Source: UBA8752 sp002336475
Lineage (GTDB): Bacteria; Bacteroidota; Bacteroidia; Flavobacteriales_D; Sanyastnellaceae
Direction of reading: 5' to 3'
NCBI GenBank assembly: GCA_943846755.1
Contig: OX044365.1
Span: 1,054,001 to 1,118,000 of the forward strand
DNA length: 64,000 nucleotides
Numbering within the stretch: the stretch's first letter is position 1; every line of letters starts with the position of its first letter. The position numbers and the translations under genes were made by a program. Shown here one piece after another: positions 7,118-16,213 of this stretch. Below the pieces are notes generated by a model that saw only the letters and a list, made by a program, of their open reading frames with translations, was not told the origin of the DNA and made no database searches.

Positions 7118-9466
7118 ATGGCATTCTCCCGTTGCATTCTTTTGTTTTTCTTGGTGCTCACTGCAAACCTCTCCGCACAGGAGTGGGTCAATCCAGTGGA
7201 CTTCTTGGATGTCAAAACGTTGCCTGCAGCACTGAGCCCCACCTCAGAAGTTGCAGCCACACGCGGCTTGAAATTGGATGCTTCGGCCTTCACAGCCTTT
7301 AAAGCTGCAGCACCCGAGAGGTTTACTTGGTCCGTGCCTTTTCCAGATGGAACCGTCAGAACCCTTCGCTTCAAGCAGTTCGAGAACCGCTCGGAACACC
7401 TCGAAATTGCCGTTACGGATGACTCGGGATTTCATACCGTGGAGATCACACCGCGTCTGGTCACCTATGGCATGGAGGGAAACGATGCTCAGGGCACCCT
7501 CATCCTAATGAAGGACCATGTGCTCTGCAGTTTTTCCCTTGACGGTCGGCGATGGGAAGTCAATCACCGCGGTGATGGCTGGCACGCTCTTTTCCCCGTG
7601 GATGCATCAATGGACGACCGGGTGTTTACCTGTGGTGTTGAAGACGCTGCCCCCCTTCCCAATGCGGACGGCTCTGCAGCACAAATGAGGAGCTCCTCCC
7701 TGTTGGAATGTGTCGAAGTCGGCATTGAAATTGACCAATTCACCTACAATGCGCTGGGCTCGGATGTCACCGACGCCGTGGATTGGGCCCTGGCCATCAT
7801 GGCCTCAGTAGACGAGATTTACCGCAACGAGCTCAACGACCTGGTCACCCTTGAAGCACGGTTCATTCACGTTTGGACTTCTCCTGACCCTTATGCTTCT
7901 GTCGTCAACGACGGCGGCGGACTGCTCGGCGCATTTAATTCAGAGTGGAACAACAACCCCAATTTCAACAGCATACCGCTGGACCTGAAACACTTCTTGA
8001 CCATGCGGACCAACATTGGGACCGGTGGCATCGCATACCTCAATGGCCTGTGCAACAGCTTCAATGCTGGTGTCAGCGGCAACCTTTCCAGCACCACGAG
8101 CTACAACATCAACACCTACGCCTGGAACCTGGACGTGGTCGCCCACGAGATGGGTCACAATTGTGGAGCCAACCACACCCACTGGTGCGGCTGGCCCGGT
8201 GGCCCCATCGACAATTGCGGCAGTTATGAAGGCGATTGTACCGGCTTTACAAACAACCCCACTGGTCAACTGGGCACCATCATGAGCTACTGCCACGCCA
8301 TTGCCGGCGGCAGTAAAAACCTTGTTTTTCATCCGACGGTAGAAAACAACGCGCTCATTCCCACTTTTAACAGCGCCTCCTGCATCGGAACATGCGGGGA
8401 CCTTGTCACCGAAACCACCAGCCTCTTTTGCGGAAACCCACAAGCGTGCAACTACACGCCTGGAGACACCAATAACGATGGATGCATCTTTCCTGACGAC
8501 TGTTCTGAATGCGGAACAGACGGGGGATTAATCGGAGGGTTTGCCGTTCCTGAAATCACAACTGCTCTGGCTGGAGGAGGTGTTGAAACCGCCACATTTA
8601 GCGCTTCAGGCACCGCCCTTGGCCTCAACATTACCCTGGACTTCAACAATGCACAGAGCAGCGGTTCATGGGCTGGGGACATGTTGATTGGACTCTGCTC
8701 TCCTTCCGGAGAATGCATAGAAATCGGAGGGTATGACCAATCGCTGGGATACACCGGTGCAGGCACATGGCCCGGCGGCTGGAACGTCTCTGCATCAGGC
8801 ACGTACAGCGCCACCATCAATTTGGCTTCATCACCTCTCACGGGGGCAGGCAACTGGACCCTAGAGGTGGTCAACGCTTGGTCTACCTCTGGCATTGTGA
8901 ATTACACCGCCAACATTGAATTGCCAGGCTTGTGCAACGACAGCGCTGAACTGTTGGGGTGCACTGACCCATTGGCCTGTAACTATGACGAAACCGCCAC
9001 CACCGACGATGGTGGATGTCAGTACGATGACGCACTCGACATTTGTGGAGGAAGTTGCCTGGCAGACGCCAACAACAACGGCGTTTGTGACGACGAAGAA
9101 GCTTGTGGCGAGGCGGCTTGCGGCGCCGGAACATTCTGGAATGTCGCCACGGGATTGTGCCTCTCTGTCCAGTTGCAATGTTTAGGTGATGTCGATTACG
9201 ATGGCATGATCACAGTAACGGACATCCTCACGACGCTGGGGAGTTTTGGCAATGTTTGCACTCCACTGCCCACGCCCCCCTCGGCATGTGGGAGCATCAT
9301 GTGCTGTGACGGAGATGCCTGTGGAACCGGAACGGTTTGGGATGCCGCCCTCGGGCAGTGTGTGTCCAACCTCTTGGAATGCCCAGGAGACATTGATTTT
9401 GACGGCATCGTGACCGTCTCTGACGTGCTGGGGGTGCTGGCCGGCTTTGGCGAGCTGTGTGATTAA
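7118..9466 (+). CDS. Secreted reprolysin-like zinc metalloprotease with P-like domain and dockerin-like tail
   Basis: 782 residues. The ATG at 7118 is chosen because it begins the signal peptide MAFSRCILLFFLVLTANLSAQ and sits 5 nt after TAGCTTGG. A propeptide-like region (to about 200) precedes the catalytic domain. The zinc motif HEMGHNCGANH, with TIMSYCH as Met-turn, marks the M12/metzincin clan. About residues 470-610 look like a P/proprotein-convertase-like beta-sandwich. GCTDPLACNYDETATTDDGGC is a Cys-rich spacer module. The C-terminus holds two copies of a cassette: CGxGTxW..G.C.....C, then GDxDxDGxxTVxDxLxxLxxFGxxC, with Ca-binding dockerin/EF-hand character. There is no classic T9SS domain, so the tail may take that role (inference). 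The last base pairs overlap pcm, which converges. Confidence 0.85.
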   Translation: MAFSRCILLFFLVLTANLSAQEWVNPVDFLDVKTLPAALSPTSEVAATRGLKLDASAFTAFKAAAPERFTWSVPFPDGTVRTLRFKQFENRSEHLEIAVTDDSGFHTVEITPRLVTYGMEGNDAQGTLILMKDHVLCSFSLDGRRWEVNHRGDGWHALFPVDASMDDRVFTCGVEDAAPLPNADGSAAQMRSSSLLECVEVGIEIDQFTYNALGSDVTDAVDWALAIMASVDEIYRNELNDLVTLEARFIHVWTSPDPYASVVNDGGGLLGAFNSEWNNNPNFNSIPLDLKHFLTMRTNIGTGGIAYLNGLCNSFNAGVSGNLSSTTSYNINTYAWNLDVVAHEMGHNCGANHTHWCGWPGGPIDNCGSYEGDCTGFTNNPTGQLGTIMSYCHAIAGGSKNLVFHPTVENNALIPTFNSASCIGTCGDLVTETTSLFCGNPQACNYTPGDTNNDGCIFPDDCSECGTDGGLIGGFAVPEITTALAGGGVETATFSASGTALGLNITLDFNNAQSSGSWAGDMLIGLCSPSGECIEIGGYDQSLGYTGAGTWPGGWNVSASGTYSATINLASSPLTGAGNWTLEVVNAWSTSGIVNYTANIELPGLCNDSAELLGCTDPLACNYDETATTDDGGCQYDDALDICGGSCLADANNNGVCDDEEACGEAACGAGTFWNVATGLCLSVQLQCLGDVDYDGMITVTDILTTLGSFGNVCTPLPTPPSACGSIMCCDGDACGTGTVWDAALGQCVSNLLECPGDIDFDGIVTVSDVLGVLAGFGELCD

Positions 9467-10149
9467 CCCGAATGGCCCGAGCGGGCTGCGAGCATGGGAA
9501 CAAAGGCAAAAGTGCCATGCGTTTGTCGCGTGAATGTCGCTTCTTCTACACGCCGAACTTCCGTCATGATCTGCTTTCCTTCCCCCGCGTTGGGGTCGTC
9601 CAAAGGAATGATGAGGCGTCCCCCGATGGCCAGCTGACCCAACAACGCCTCAGGGATGAAGGGCGCGCCGCAGGTCACCAAAATCCCATCAAAAGGCGCG
9701 AACACAGGCTTGCCTTTGAAGCCATCGCCATAATAACAGTGCGCCCTGAAGCCCATCTTCTTGAGGAAAGGCGTGGTCGAATCGTACAGCGCTTTTTGCC
9801 GTTCGATGCTATGCACTTTGTAGCCCATGGCCGTCAGTACGGCACATTGGTAGCCGCTGCCCGTTCCGATTTCGAGCACATTGGACCCTTTGGGTAAAGC
9901 GAGCAGTTCTGTCTGGCGCGCGACCGTATATGGATGGCTGATGGTCTGGCCCGCGCCGATGCGAAAGGCCTTGTTGTCGTATGCAAAATGGATGAACGCG
10001 TCGTCCATGAAATAGTGACGCGGCACCCGGTCCATGGCTTCGAGCACCGCTTCGTCAGCGATGCCCATGGCCCTGAGTTTGCCCAACAATTCACGGCGAA
10101 GGCCTTTGTGGCGGTAGCTGTCGGTGAGGTTGGCTGCTGATGCGGACAT
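9463..10149 (-). CDS. pcm: Protein-L-isoaspartate O-methyltransferase
   Basis: 228 residues. It uses S-adenosylmethionine to methylate L-isoaspartyl residues and so starts repair of age-damaged proteins in the cytosol. The family pattern is complete: VPRHYFMDDAFIHFAYDNKAF, the GAGQTISHPYTVARQTELL stretch, then the SAM-binding motif VLEIGTGSGYQCAVL, and GGRLIIPLDD. The ATG at 10149 (MSASAANLTDSYRHKG) fits the family start. A continuous open frame extends upstream to about 11253 but is only the antisense of the oxidoreductase gene. It converges with the metalloprotease gene, with the two stop codons overlapping. Divergent from the Gfo/Idh gene by 102 bp. Confidence 0.93.
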   Translation of the reverse strand: MSASAANLTDSYRHKGLRRELLGKLRAMGIADEAVLEAMDRVPRHYFMDDAFIHFAYDNKAFRIGAGQTISHPYTVARQTELLALPKGSNVLEIGTGSGYQCAVLTAMGYKVHSIERQKALYDSTTPFLKKMGFRAHCYYGDGFKGKPVFAPFDGILVTCGAPFIPEALLGQLAIGGRLIIPLDDPNAGEGKQIMTEVRRVEEATFTRQTHGTFAFVPMLAARSGHSG

Positions 10150-10251
10150 GGGCTGACCAAAATACCCAACCCCGAACCGGGATTCGATGTGGAAATTGTG
10201 CCTTGCCAACATGACGCCCGGGGGAAGCACACCGGGTACCTTCGTTCGTCC

Positions 10252-11274
10252 ATGTCTTCCCCATTGCGCATAGGAGTGATCGGAGCTGGCCATTTGGGCC
10301 GCATCCATCTGCGCTGTCTGCAATCTCTGGCAGACCGTTGGGACACCGTGGGGTTTTACGACCCTGACGAAGCCGCATTGATCGAAGTCAAGAAGGCGGC
10401 AGAGGACGGACTGTGGCCCACCACCCCTGTGGCCTACCCCACTGCTGAGGCTTTGCTCGACGCAGTCGATGCGGTTGCCATTGTGACCCCAACCCCCTTG
10501 CATGCGCGCATGGCGGAGTTGGCCCTTGACCGGGGCGTGCACTGCTTCATTGAGAAGCCGGTGACGCATCACCTGCAGGAGGCGGAAGCCCTTGTTGCTG
10601 CGCGGGACCGTGCACAGCGCGTGGTCCAAGTCGGCCATGTGGAGCGCTTCAACCCGGCCTTCGAGGCCGCACGCGCCCACCTGCAGACCCCCCGCTTCAT
10701 CGAGGCGCACCGGCTTGCGCCCTTCAATCCACGCGGCCTCGACGTCCCTGTCGTCATGGACCTCATGATCCACGACATCGACCTGGCGCTTCATGTTCTG
10801 GAGGGCGAGGTGACCCGCGTGGCGGCCAATGGCGTGGCGGTGGTTGGTGACAGCGTCGACATCGCCAATGCGCGCTTGGAATTTTCCTCCGGTGCCGTCG
10901 CCAACCTGACCGCAAGCCGGGTGAGCATCAACCCCATGCGCAAGGTGCGGCTCTTCCAGCCCGACGCCTACCTCTCTGTAGACCTGCTCAACCGGAGCGC
11001 CCAAGTGATGAAGCTCGAGGACGTTGCCGAAGGAACCGAGCGCGACCCCTATGGCCTCTACCTCGACGTCCCTGGCCGCAATGCGCGGAGGTTGCACATC
11101 GAAGAACCCGAAGTCGGAGAAGCCAACGCCATTGCGGATGAGCTGGCCGACTTTCACGCTGCATGTAGCGGCCAAACGCCCTGCAGGGTGCCCCTCGAAG
11201 ACGGCCTTGCGGCCCTTCGTGTGGCCACCGAAGTCATGGAGCGCATAGAACAATCATTGAACCCATCAACATGA
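10252..11274 (+). CDS. Gfo/Idh/MocA family NAD(P)-dependent oxidoreductase
   Basis: 340 residues from the ATG at 10252 (MSSPLRIGVIGAGHLGRIH). The N-terminal Rossmann fold has GVIGAGHLG, AVAIVTPTPLHARMAELAL and the catalytic-face FIEKPVTHHLQEAE (the EKP motif of the family). The C-terminal alpha/beta dimerization domain includes VMDLMIHDIDLALHVLEGE, whose D..HDxD residues are usual in the family. The substrate is probably a sugar or sugar-derived alcohol but cannot be named. The stop overlaps the start of the DUF4494 gene as ATGA, so the two are probably co-translated; that pairing is recurrent in Bacteroidota to my knowledge. Confidence 0.88.
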   Translation: MSSPLRIGVIGAGHLGRIHLRCLQSLADRWDTVGFYDPDEAALIEVKKAAEDGLWPTTPVAYPTAEALLDAVDAVAIVTPTPLHARMAELALDRGVHCFIEKPVTHHLQEAEALVAARDRAQRVVQVGHVERFNPAFEAARAHLQTPRFIEAHRLAPFNPRGLDVPVVMDLMIHDIDLALHVLEGEVTRVAANGVAVVGDSVDIANARLEFSSGAVANLTASRVSINPMRKVRLFQPDAYLSVDLLNRSAQVMKLEDVAEGTERDPYGLYLDVPGRNARRLHIEEPEVGEANAIADELADFHAACSGQTPCRVPLEDGLAALRVATEVMERIEQSLNPST

Positions 11275-11831
11275 CCAGAAATTGGTTCACCTGCGTGGTG
11301 AAATACGTGCGCCACGGCGCCGACGGAAGCGAAGAAAAGACCACCGACCAGCTGTTGCTGGACGCCTATACCTACACCGAAGCTGAGGCGCGCCTCGTGG
11401 GCATCGTCACGGATGTCTGCACCGGCCCTTTCGAGGTGCAGTCCATCACCAAGAGCAATTATGCAGAGGTGGTGCGCTGGGACACTGGCGACAAGTGGTT
11501 CCGCATCAAGGTGGCCCTCACCAGCTTCGATGAACGGAGCGGCAAGGAGAAGGAATCCAACCAGTACTTTTTGTTTTCTGCAGACGACGTGAAGGATGCC
11601 TATGACAAGACCAAGGAATTCCTCAAGGGATCCGGAATTGGCTTCTTGATTCCGGCCATCAACTACACCAAAATCAGCGAGATCTACCCCCAAGGTGAGG
11701 AAGGCTCAACCAACATGACCGCTGCTGATGGATACGGCGCCGTGCCCGCCGACCACCCCTCCATCGCCAAGCCCGCCGCCGAGGAGGCGGTGCCCGCTGG
11801 CGTAGATCCGGACACAGGCGAGGTCGGTTGA
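11271..11831 (+). CDS. DUF4494 domain protein
   Basis: 186 residues. The start MTRNWFTCVVKYVR, followed by YTYTEAEARLVGIV, SNYAEVVRW and WFRIKVALTSFDERSGKEK, is characteristic of DUF4494, a small cytosolic family confined largely to Bacteroidota and of unknown function. The C-terminal ~40 residues are low-complexity Ala/Pro/Glu and probably disordered. It overlaps the upstream oxidoreductase by 4 bp. No catalytic motif is apparent. Confidence 0.8.
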   Translation: MTRNWFTCVVKYVRHGADGSEEKTTDQLLLDAYTYTEAEARLVGIVTDVCTGPFEVQSITKSNYAEVVRWDTGDKWFRIKVALTSFDERSGKEKESNQYFLFSADDVKDAYDKTKEFLKGSGIGFLIPAINYTKISEIYPQGEEGSTNMTAADGYGAVPADHPSIAKPAAEEAVPAGVDPDTGEVG

Positions 11832-11868
11832 TCCGCCACGGTAAGGCATCGGTTGCTGCAGGACCGCA

Positions 11869-13785
11869 TCAAGCCCATTCCCAGCAGGAACGGTAGGCGC
11901 CGTCAGCCTCGCATTGCGCGGTGAACGCAGCGTAGAAGTCATCGCTGCCCAAGGTGGCGCTGTCTCCGACGATCAGCAGGTGCATCTTGGCGCGGGTCAT
12001 GGCCACGTTCATGCGCCGGTATTCAGCAAGGAAGCCCACTGTACCCGTTTCATTGGAACGGGTAAGCCCGATCACCATGATGTCGCGTTCTTGACCTTGG
12101 AACCCGTCCACAGTCTGAATGGTCAAGCGCCCTTCGGCCTCGATTCGTTCACTGTGGAGCAACGCTTCGAGCAGGGTAACCTGGGCGCGATATGGGGCAA
12201 TGACACCGATGGTGGCCGTCGGTTGTGCTTTCAGCAGTTCGCGCACCCGGTCGACCGTAAAGCCCGCTTCTTCTGGGTTGCATACACTGGCGTGAGAGCG
12301 CCCGGTCTTGTCTGCTTCCGGCGATGACCGCTCTTCTTCCCATCCCCTGCCTGCAGTATCGATGAAAGTCAATGGCGGAAGGTCCCCCAGCGTGGCATCG
12401 GCAACACTTTCGTGTGCCATCAATTGGCCGCCGTAGAAGCGGGCATTGGGGAACGCCATGATGTCGGCGTGCATTCTGTACTGCGTGTCGAGGAGGTGTA
12501 CGTTTCGGTCGCGGCCGATGGCCTTTTCGAGCAGGCTCACCCCCAAGCCCGCCTTGATGGCAGCAGGGTGTTTAACCGTAGGGGGCAATTGTGCGGCGTC
12601 ACCAGCCAATACCACGCGATCCGCTGCCCGAATGGGAATCCAAGCCGCCGGCTCCAGGGCCTGGCCGGCCTCGTCCAAGACGAGGGTCCCGAATTTCCGC
12701 CCAGATAAATGACGGTCCGCAGCACCCACCAAGGTGCAACAGACCACTTCAGCAGCATCCACAGCCCGTTCGGCCAGAAAGGCTTCCAAATGGTTGGCCT
12801 CTTTGCGCAATGCCCGTGCCTCGGCATAGGCCTCACGGCGGGCGGCGCGTTGATCTGCGCCAAAGGAGCGAAATTGTTTTTCGGCCTCGCGGGCGGCCTC
12901 CTCGGCCTGCCGACGGTACAGCTTGACCTGCTTATGGTCAGGGTCGGCCTCGACCAGCCGGTCCAAAGAACGGTCTACCACAGCGGGATCAATCCGCATG
13001 GGGTGGCCAATGCGGGTCACCTTGAGCCCCACCGCGCTGAGCCGTTCGACCATGAGGTCCACAGCGGCATTAGAAGGGGCGGAGCACAAGACTTTCTCTC
13101 CGCGCCGGACCAGCGATTTGACCAACTGCACCAAGGTGGTCGTCTTGCCCGTCCCCGGAGGGCCGTGGACCGTGGTCACCTCGCGTGCGGTCAGGGCGAA
13201 CGCCACTGCTGCGCACTGGGATGGATTCAGATTGGGATGCACAAAAGGCTCAGGCGTCGAAGGTTCGGGCTGGGCGTATCCCAACAGCACCTCCCTGAGT
13301 GCTGCGAGCCGACTCGGCTTTCCATCCCGGCCGGCATTGAGCACGTCGGATAAGGCCCGGGCCATTTCCTTGAAACTGCGCTCATCAAAACGGGCGTCCA
13401 TCACCCAAGCCCTGTGGGTGGCTTGATCGGGGATTTCTTCACCGTCCAAGACCACTTCGGCGTCCATGCCCCTTGCGGACCGCACAATGCCGCGGTAAGA
13501 GGCGGTTTCGCCTTTGCCGTCATCCGAGGTGAGCTGGACGGCAGAGCCCGACCGAAATGCACCCGGCGCGCCGGACTCGCCTGTCAATTCCAAAGTGGGC
13601 CTGCCCCCCAAAGTGAAAGACGTCCGGTTGACACGAACGGGGGCCCAAGTCAATCCTTCGGCTTTGCGGCTGGCCACAGGTTGCCCCTCCAAAATGGAGG
13701 CATACCGCGCCTCTTCAGCGCGGTGCTCTTCTACCAGCGCCGCCGTCAATGCGGAAACCTCCGCGATGCTGTCGCGGTGTGCCAT
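11869..13785 (-). CDS. Superfamily I DNA/RNA helicase of the UPF1/SMUBP-2 type
   Basis: 638 residues. Walker A is VHGPPGTGKTTTLVQLV (about residue 205), followed by LCSAPSNAAVDLMVERL (motif Ia). Walker B is LVLDEAGQALEPAAW, motif III VVLAGDAAQLPPTV, and motifs IV-VI run from LLDTQYRMHADIM to TVDGFQGQERDIMVIGLTRSN and RRMNVAMTRAKM. The N-terminal ~150 residues form the beta-barrel-like 1B region seen in IGHMBP2-like helicases. A helical insertion at about 275-330 (EEAAREAEKQFRSFGADQRAARREA) resembles their stalk. Bacteroidota members are cytosolic and of unsettled role (5'-3' unwinding likely). It starts 5 nt after the PKD protein gene, so it appears to be the last gene of that operon. Confidence 0.88.
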   Translation of the reverse strand: MAHRDSIAEVSALTAALVEEHRAEEARYASILEGQPVASRKAEGLTWAPVRVNRTSFTLGGRPTLELTGESGAPGAFRSGSAVQLTSDDGKGETASYRGIVRSARGMDAEVVLDGEEIPDQATHRAWVMDARFDERSFKEMARALSDVLNAGRDGKPSRLAALREVLLGYAQPEPSTPEPFVHPNLNPSQCAAVAFALTAREVTTVHGPPGTGKTTTLVQLVKSLVRRGEKVLCSAPSNAAVDLMVERLSAVGLKVTRIGHPMRIDPAVVDRSLDRLVEADPDHKQVKLYRRQAEEAAREAEKQFRSFGADQRAARREAYAEARALRKEANHLEAFLAERAVDAAEVVCCTLVGAADRHLSGRKFGTLVLDEAGQALEPAAWIPIRAADRVVLAGDAAQLPPTVKHPAAIKAGLGVSLLEKAIGRDRNVHLLDTQYRMHADIMAFPNARFYGGQLMAHESVADATLGDLPPLTFIDTAGRGWEEERSSPEADKTGRSHASVCNPEEAGFTVDRVRELLKAQPTATIGVIAPYRAQVTLLEALLHSERIEAEGRLTIQTVDGFQGQERDIMVIGLTRSNETGTVGFLAEYRRMNVAMTRAKMHLLIVGDSATLGSDDFYAAFTAQCEADGAYRSCWEWA

Positions 13786-13790
13786 GGGGC

Positions 13791-16205
13791 TTATTGGCGG
13801 TTCCTGAGGATCTGCAAAGACCCGACGTAACGGAACCCATCCCCCATCTCGGTAATGACGCCGTCGTGCTCGATTTCTTCGAGGGGAAGCGAGTACGAAT
13901 TGATGTCCAAGGTGAGGTAGTATACCCCGCCTGAGACCTCATCCTCGTTGGGCGACCATGTGTTTTCGTAGTCTTGCTCGTAGTGGATCAATTCACCCCA
14001 GCGGTTGTACACTGAAATCGTGGGGCCAAGGGAACTGATGGCATTGCCTTTGATTTCGAAGGCGTCGTTCTCCCCGTCGGCATTGGGCGTAAAGACATTG
14101 GGAATGCTCTCAATGGCACAGGGACCAAAGTTGACATTGAAACTCATCGCATCGGTTCCAATGCAGGGCGGCGCCATATTGACCACGACATCATAATTGC
14201 CGGTGCTGTTCACCGTGAGCGAACTCCCCGTTTCTGCCAATGGGCCATTCTCTTGAGAGCTCCAAGTGAATTCTAAATCCCATTCTGAGGGCGCCAGTTG
14301 CGGCACCAAAATGTGGTTGTCGCCAATGCACAGTCCGTAGACTTCTTCGTCAGGTCCAAATTCAGGAACGGCGTAAATGCCCACAGGCACCGTAGCCGTG
14401 GCAAGGCACTCGTCGATGTCTCCGCCAGTCAAATTCATGGTGACGGTGACGTCCACCGGATTGTCAAGGCCGTCGACCGTCGCTGTGGCACCGTTGTTTG
14501 ATCCGGTAGCCGGCTCAATCTCGCCTCCCGTGGTCTCCCATGTCCATTCGACGTTCAGGTTGGATGGAATGCCTGTGGTATTGGCATTGAGGCCAACGGG
14601 AACGCCACACCAATTTTCTTGCGCTGTGAGGCTGACCTCTGGAGCAGGTTCTACCGTCACCACCATGGTGTCATAAGAGGTGCATCCAAAATCGTTGGTC
14701 GCCGTGTAGACGTATTCGAAAATCCCCTGGTTCTCCGGGAGGATGGTGATGCCGTCGCAATCGCCTCCATCGTCCACAATGAAAGGACCTGTCCAGAACG
14801 AGCTGTCGCAGTCGGCTCCGATTTGGGGCGTAAAGACGATGGGCTCTGGATACAATTCGGGGTCAAAATTGATGTACCAATCAAAAATGAAACCGTTGTC
14901 GGAGCCCCAGCTGTCGCATACCTCGATGGTCCAAGTGCCATTGAGCGGACACCCTTCCAACAACGTCCAAGGCTGATCAGATTCGTAGGTCCCACTCGGC
15001 AGTGTCCCTCCTCCGTTGTCTGCCCAAGTGCCATTGGTGGCCGTTGGTGACCAGAAATAATCATAGCCCACACCGGGATTGTCGGGATCGCCATCGTTGT
15101 CTACAGGCTCTCCCAAGAAGGTCCCTCCGCCACCTTGCTGGTGCACGCCCATGGAGCTGCCATCCGGGCAGATAAAGGTGACCGTGAGGTCGCCCATGAA
15201 ACTGTGTTCGAAGTTGATAAAGAAGTCCTCGAAGTCGTCTGCAGACTGGATGACTTGTCCTGAATTGAACGCGGTCAAAACGATGGAGGAACTGAAGCAC
15301 TGGGTCTGGTCATCGGGAATGAAAAGTCCGCCACCGAGGTCCACTTGTGGCTCGCTGTCGTAGGTGATGCCCTCGGCCACTCCATTGACCGGGTATTCTT
15401 CTCCCGCACAAATTTGAAGGTCTTGGGTGGTCCCTTCAAAACTCGTTGGCGTCGACACCAGAATGAGGTGGTCGACCAGGTTGCCATTCGGACAGTCGTT
15501 GTTGTCTACCAAGAACAGCTGCACATTGTAGGCGCCGGGCTCGTCGAAACTGTGGGTCACCACAGCACCGCTCTCATCGGTGGTACCGTCGTCAAAGTCC
15601 CACTCCCATGTCGCGATCAAAAATTCTTCTGCGGCCGTAGACCCGCTGCCGTCGAATTGAATCTCCTCACCCGCACAGACCTGCAAGGGCACCGTCTCCT
15701 CCGTCCCATCTATGGTGGTCACCACATTGGCTTCAGGGCGCTGGCATGGCTCCTCGCAGACGACCTCTGCCGTCCAATTGGAATTGTCCGTGGCATCCGA
15801 GGTGAATTGCCAGGTGATGCATCCCGAAGCATTGGTGACGCCATCCATCTGGCTCCAGATGTCCACGCCCTGCAAATCGAAGCCTGTGTAAACCCCATCT
15901 GGAGCTCCAACGGCTTCGTCAGAAAACCACACGTTCATCACATCACCTTCGCCCAAGGCGAACAGGTTGAAGTAAAAGCTGATCACCGGATCCGACACCA
16001 TATCGGGACAGAAGGTCATGGTAAAGTCCGCATTGGGAGTGGCATCTCCAGCGGTGAGGCCATTGTCCACAAAAAAGAAATCACACCCTGTGTAGGTTCC
16101 TCCTTGGGAAATGGAGACTTCCTGCGCATGAGCGGTGCCAAGCCCTGCAAGCAGGACCATCCCCAGCGCCTTGCAGAGCGCCTTTGGAAATATCGGTTTC
16201 AACAT
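13791..16205 (-). CDS. PKD-domain surface protein with T9SS type B (gliding-motility-associated) C-terminal domain
   Basis: 804 residues from the ATG at 16205 (signal peptide MLKPIFPKALCKALGMVL to AHAQ). A Cys-rich N-terminal domain is followed by a PKD domain near residue 190-260 (ATWEWDFDDGTTDESGAVVTHSF, split here for length). A proprotein-convertase P-like beta-sandwich then follows (SFMGDLTVTFICPDGS to GTWTIEVCDSWGSDNGF), and then Ig-like units. The last ~95 residues, SIPNVFTPNADGENDAFEI to YVGSLQILRNRQ, are a textbook T9SS type B sorting domain, so the protein is translocated across the outer membrane. It lies 8 nt after a small secreted protein gene and 5 nt before the helicase gene, on one strand. 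Function as adhesin or matrix protein is inference. Confidence 0.88.
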   Translation of the reverse strand: MLKPIFPKALCKALGMVLLAGLGTAHAQEVSISQGGTYTGCDFFFVDNGLTAGDATPNADFTMTFCPDMVSDPVISFYFNLFALGEGDVMNVWFSDEAVGAPDGVYTGFDLQGVDIWSQMDGVTNASGCITWQFTSDATDNSNWTAEVVCEEPCQRPEANVVTTIDGTEETVPLQVCAGEEIQFDGSGSTAAEEFLIATWEWDFDDGTTDESGAVVTHSFDEPGAYNVQLFLVDNNDCPNGNLVDHLILVSTPTSFEGTTQDLQICAGEEYPVNGVAEGITYDSEPQVDLGGGLFIPDDQTQCFSSSIVLTAFNSGQVIQSADDFEDFFINFEHSFMGDLTVTFICPDGSSMGVHQQGGGGTFLGEPVDNDGDPDNPGVGYDYFWSPTATNGTWADNGGGTLPSGTYESDQPWTLLEGCPLNGTWTIEVCDSWGSDNGFIFDWYINFDPELYPEPIVFTPQIGADCDSSFWTGPFIVDDGGDCDGITILPENQGIFEYVYTATNDFGCTSYDTMVVTVEPAPEVSLTAQENWCGVPVGLNANTTGIPSNLNVEWTWETTGGEIEPATGSNNGATATVDGLDNPVDVTVTMNLTGGDIDECLATATVPVGIYAVPEFGPDEEVYGLCIGDNHILVPQLAPSEWDLEFTWSSQENGPLAETGSSLTVNSTGNYDVVVNMAPPCIGTDAMSFNVNFGPCAIESIPNVFTPNADGENDAFEIKGNAISSLGPTISVYNRWGELIHYEQDYENTWSPNEDEVSGGVYYLTLDINSYSLPLEEIEHDGVITEMGDGFRYVGSLQILRNRQ

Positions 16206-16213
16206 CCTCAATT

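Noticed and set aside
10150..11253. Minus-strand open frame continuous with pcm
   Set aside because: It is antisense to the Gfo/Idh/MocA gene. The sense strand shows clear Rossmann and EKP motifs, and the pcm family start is at 10149.
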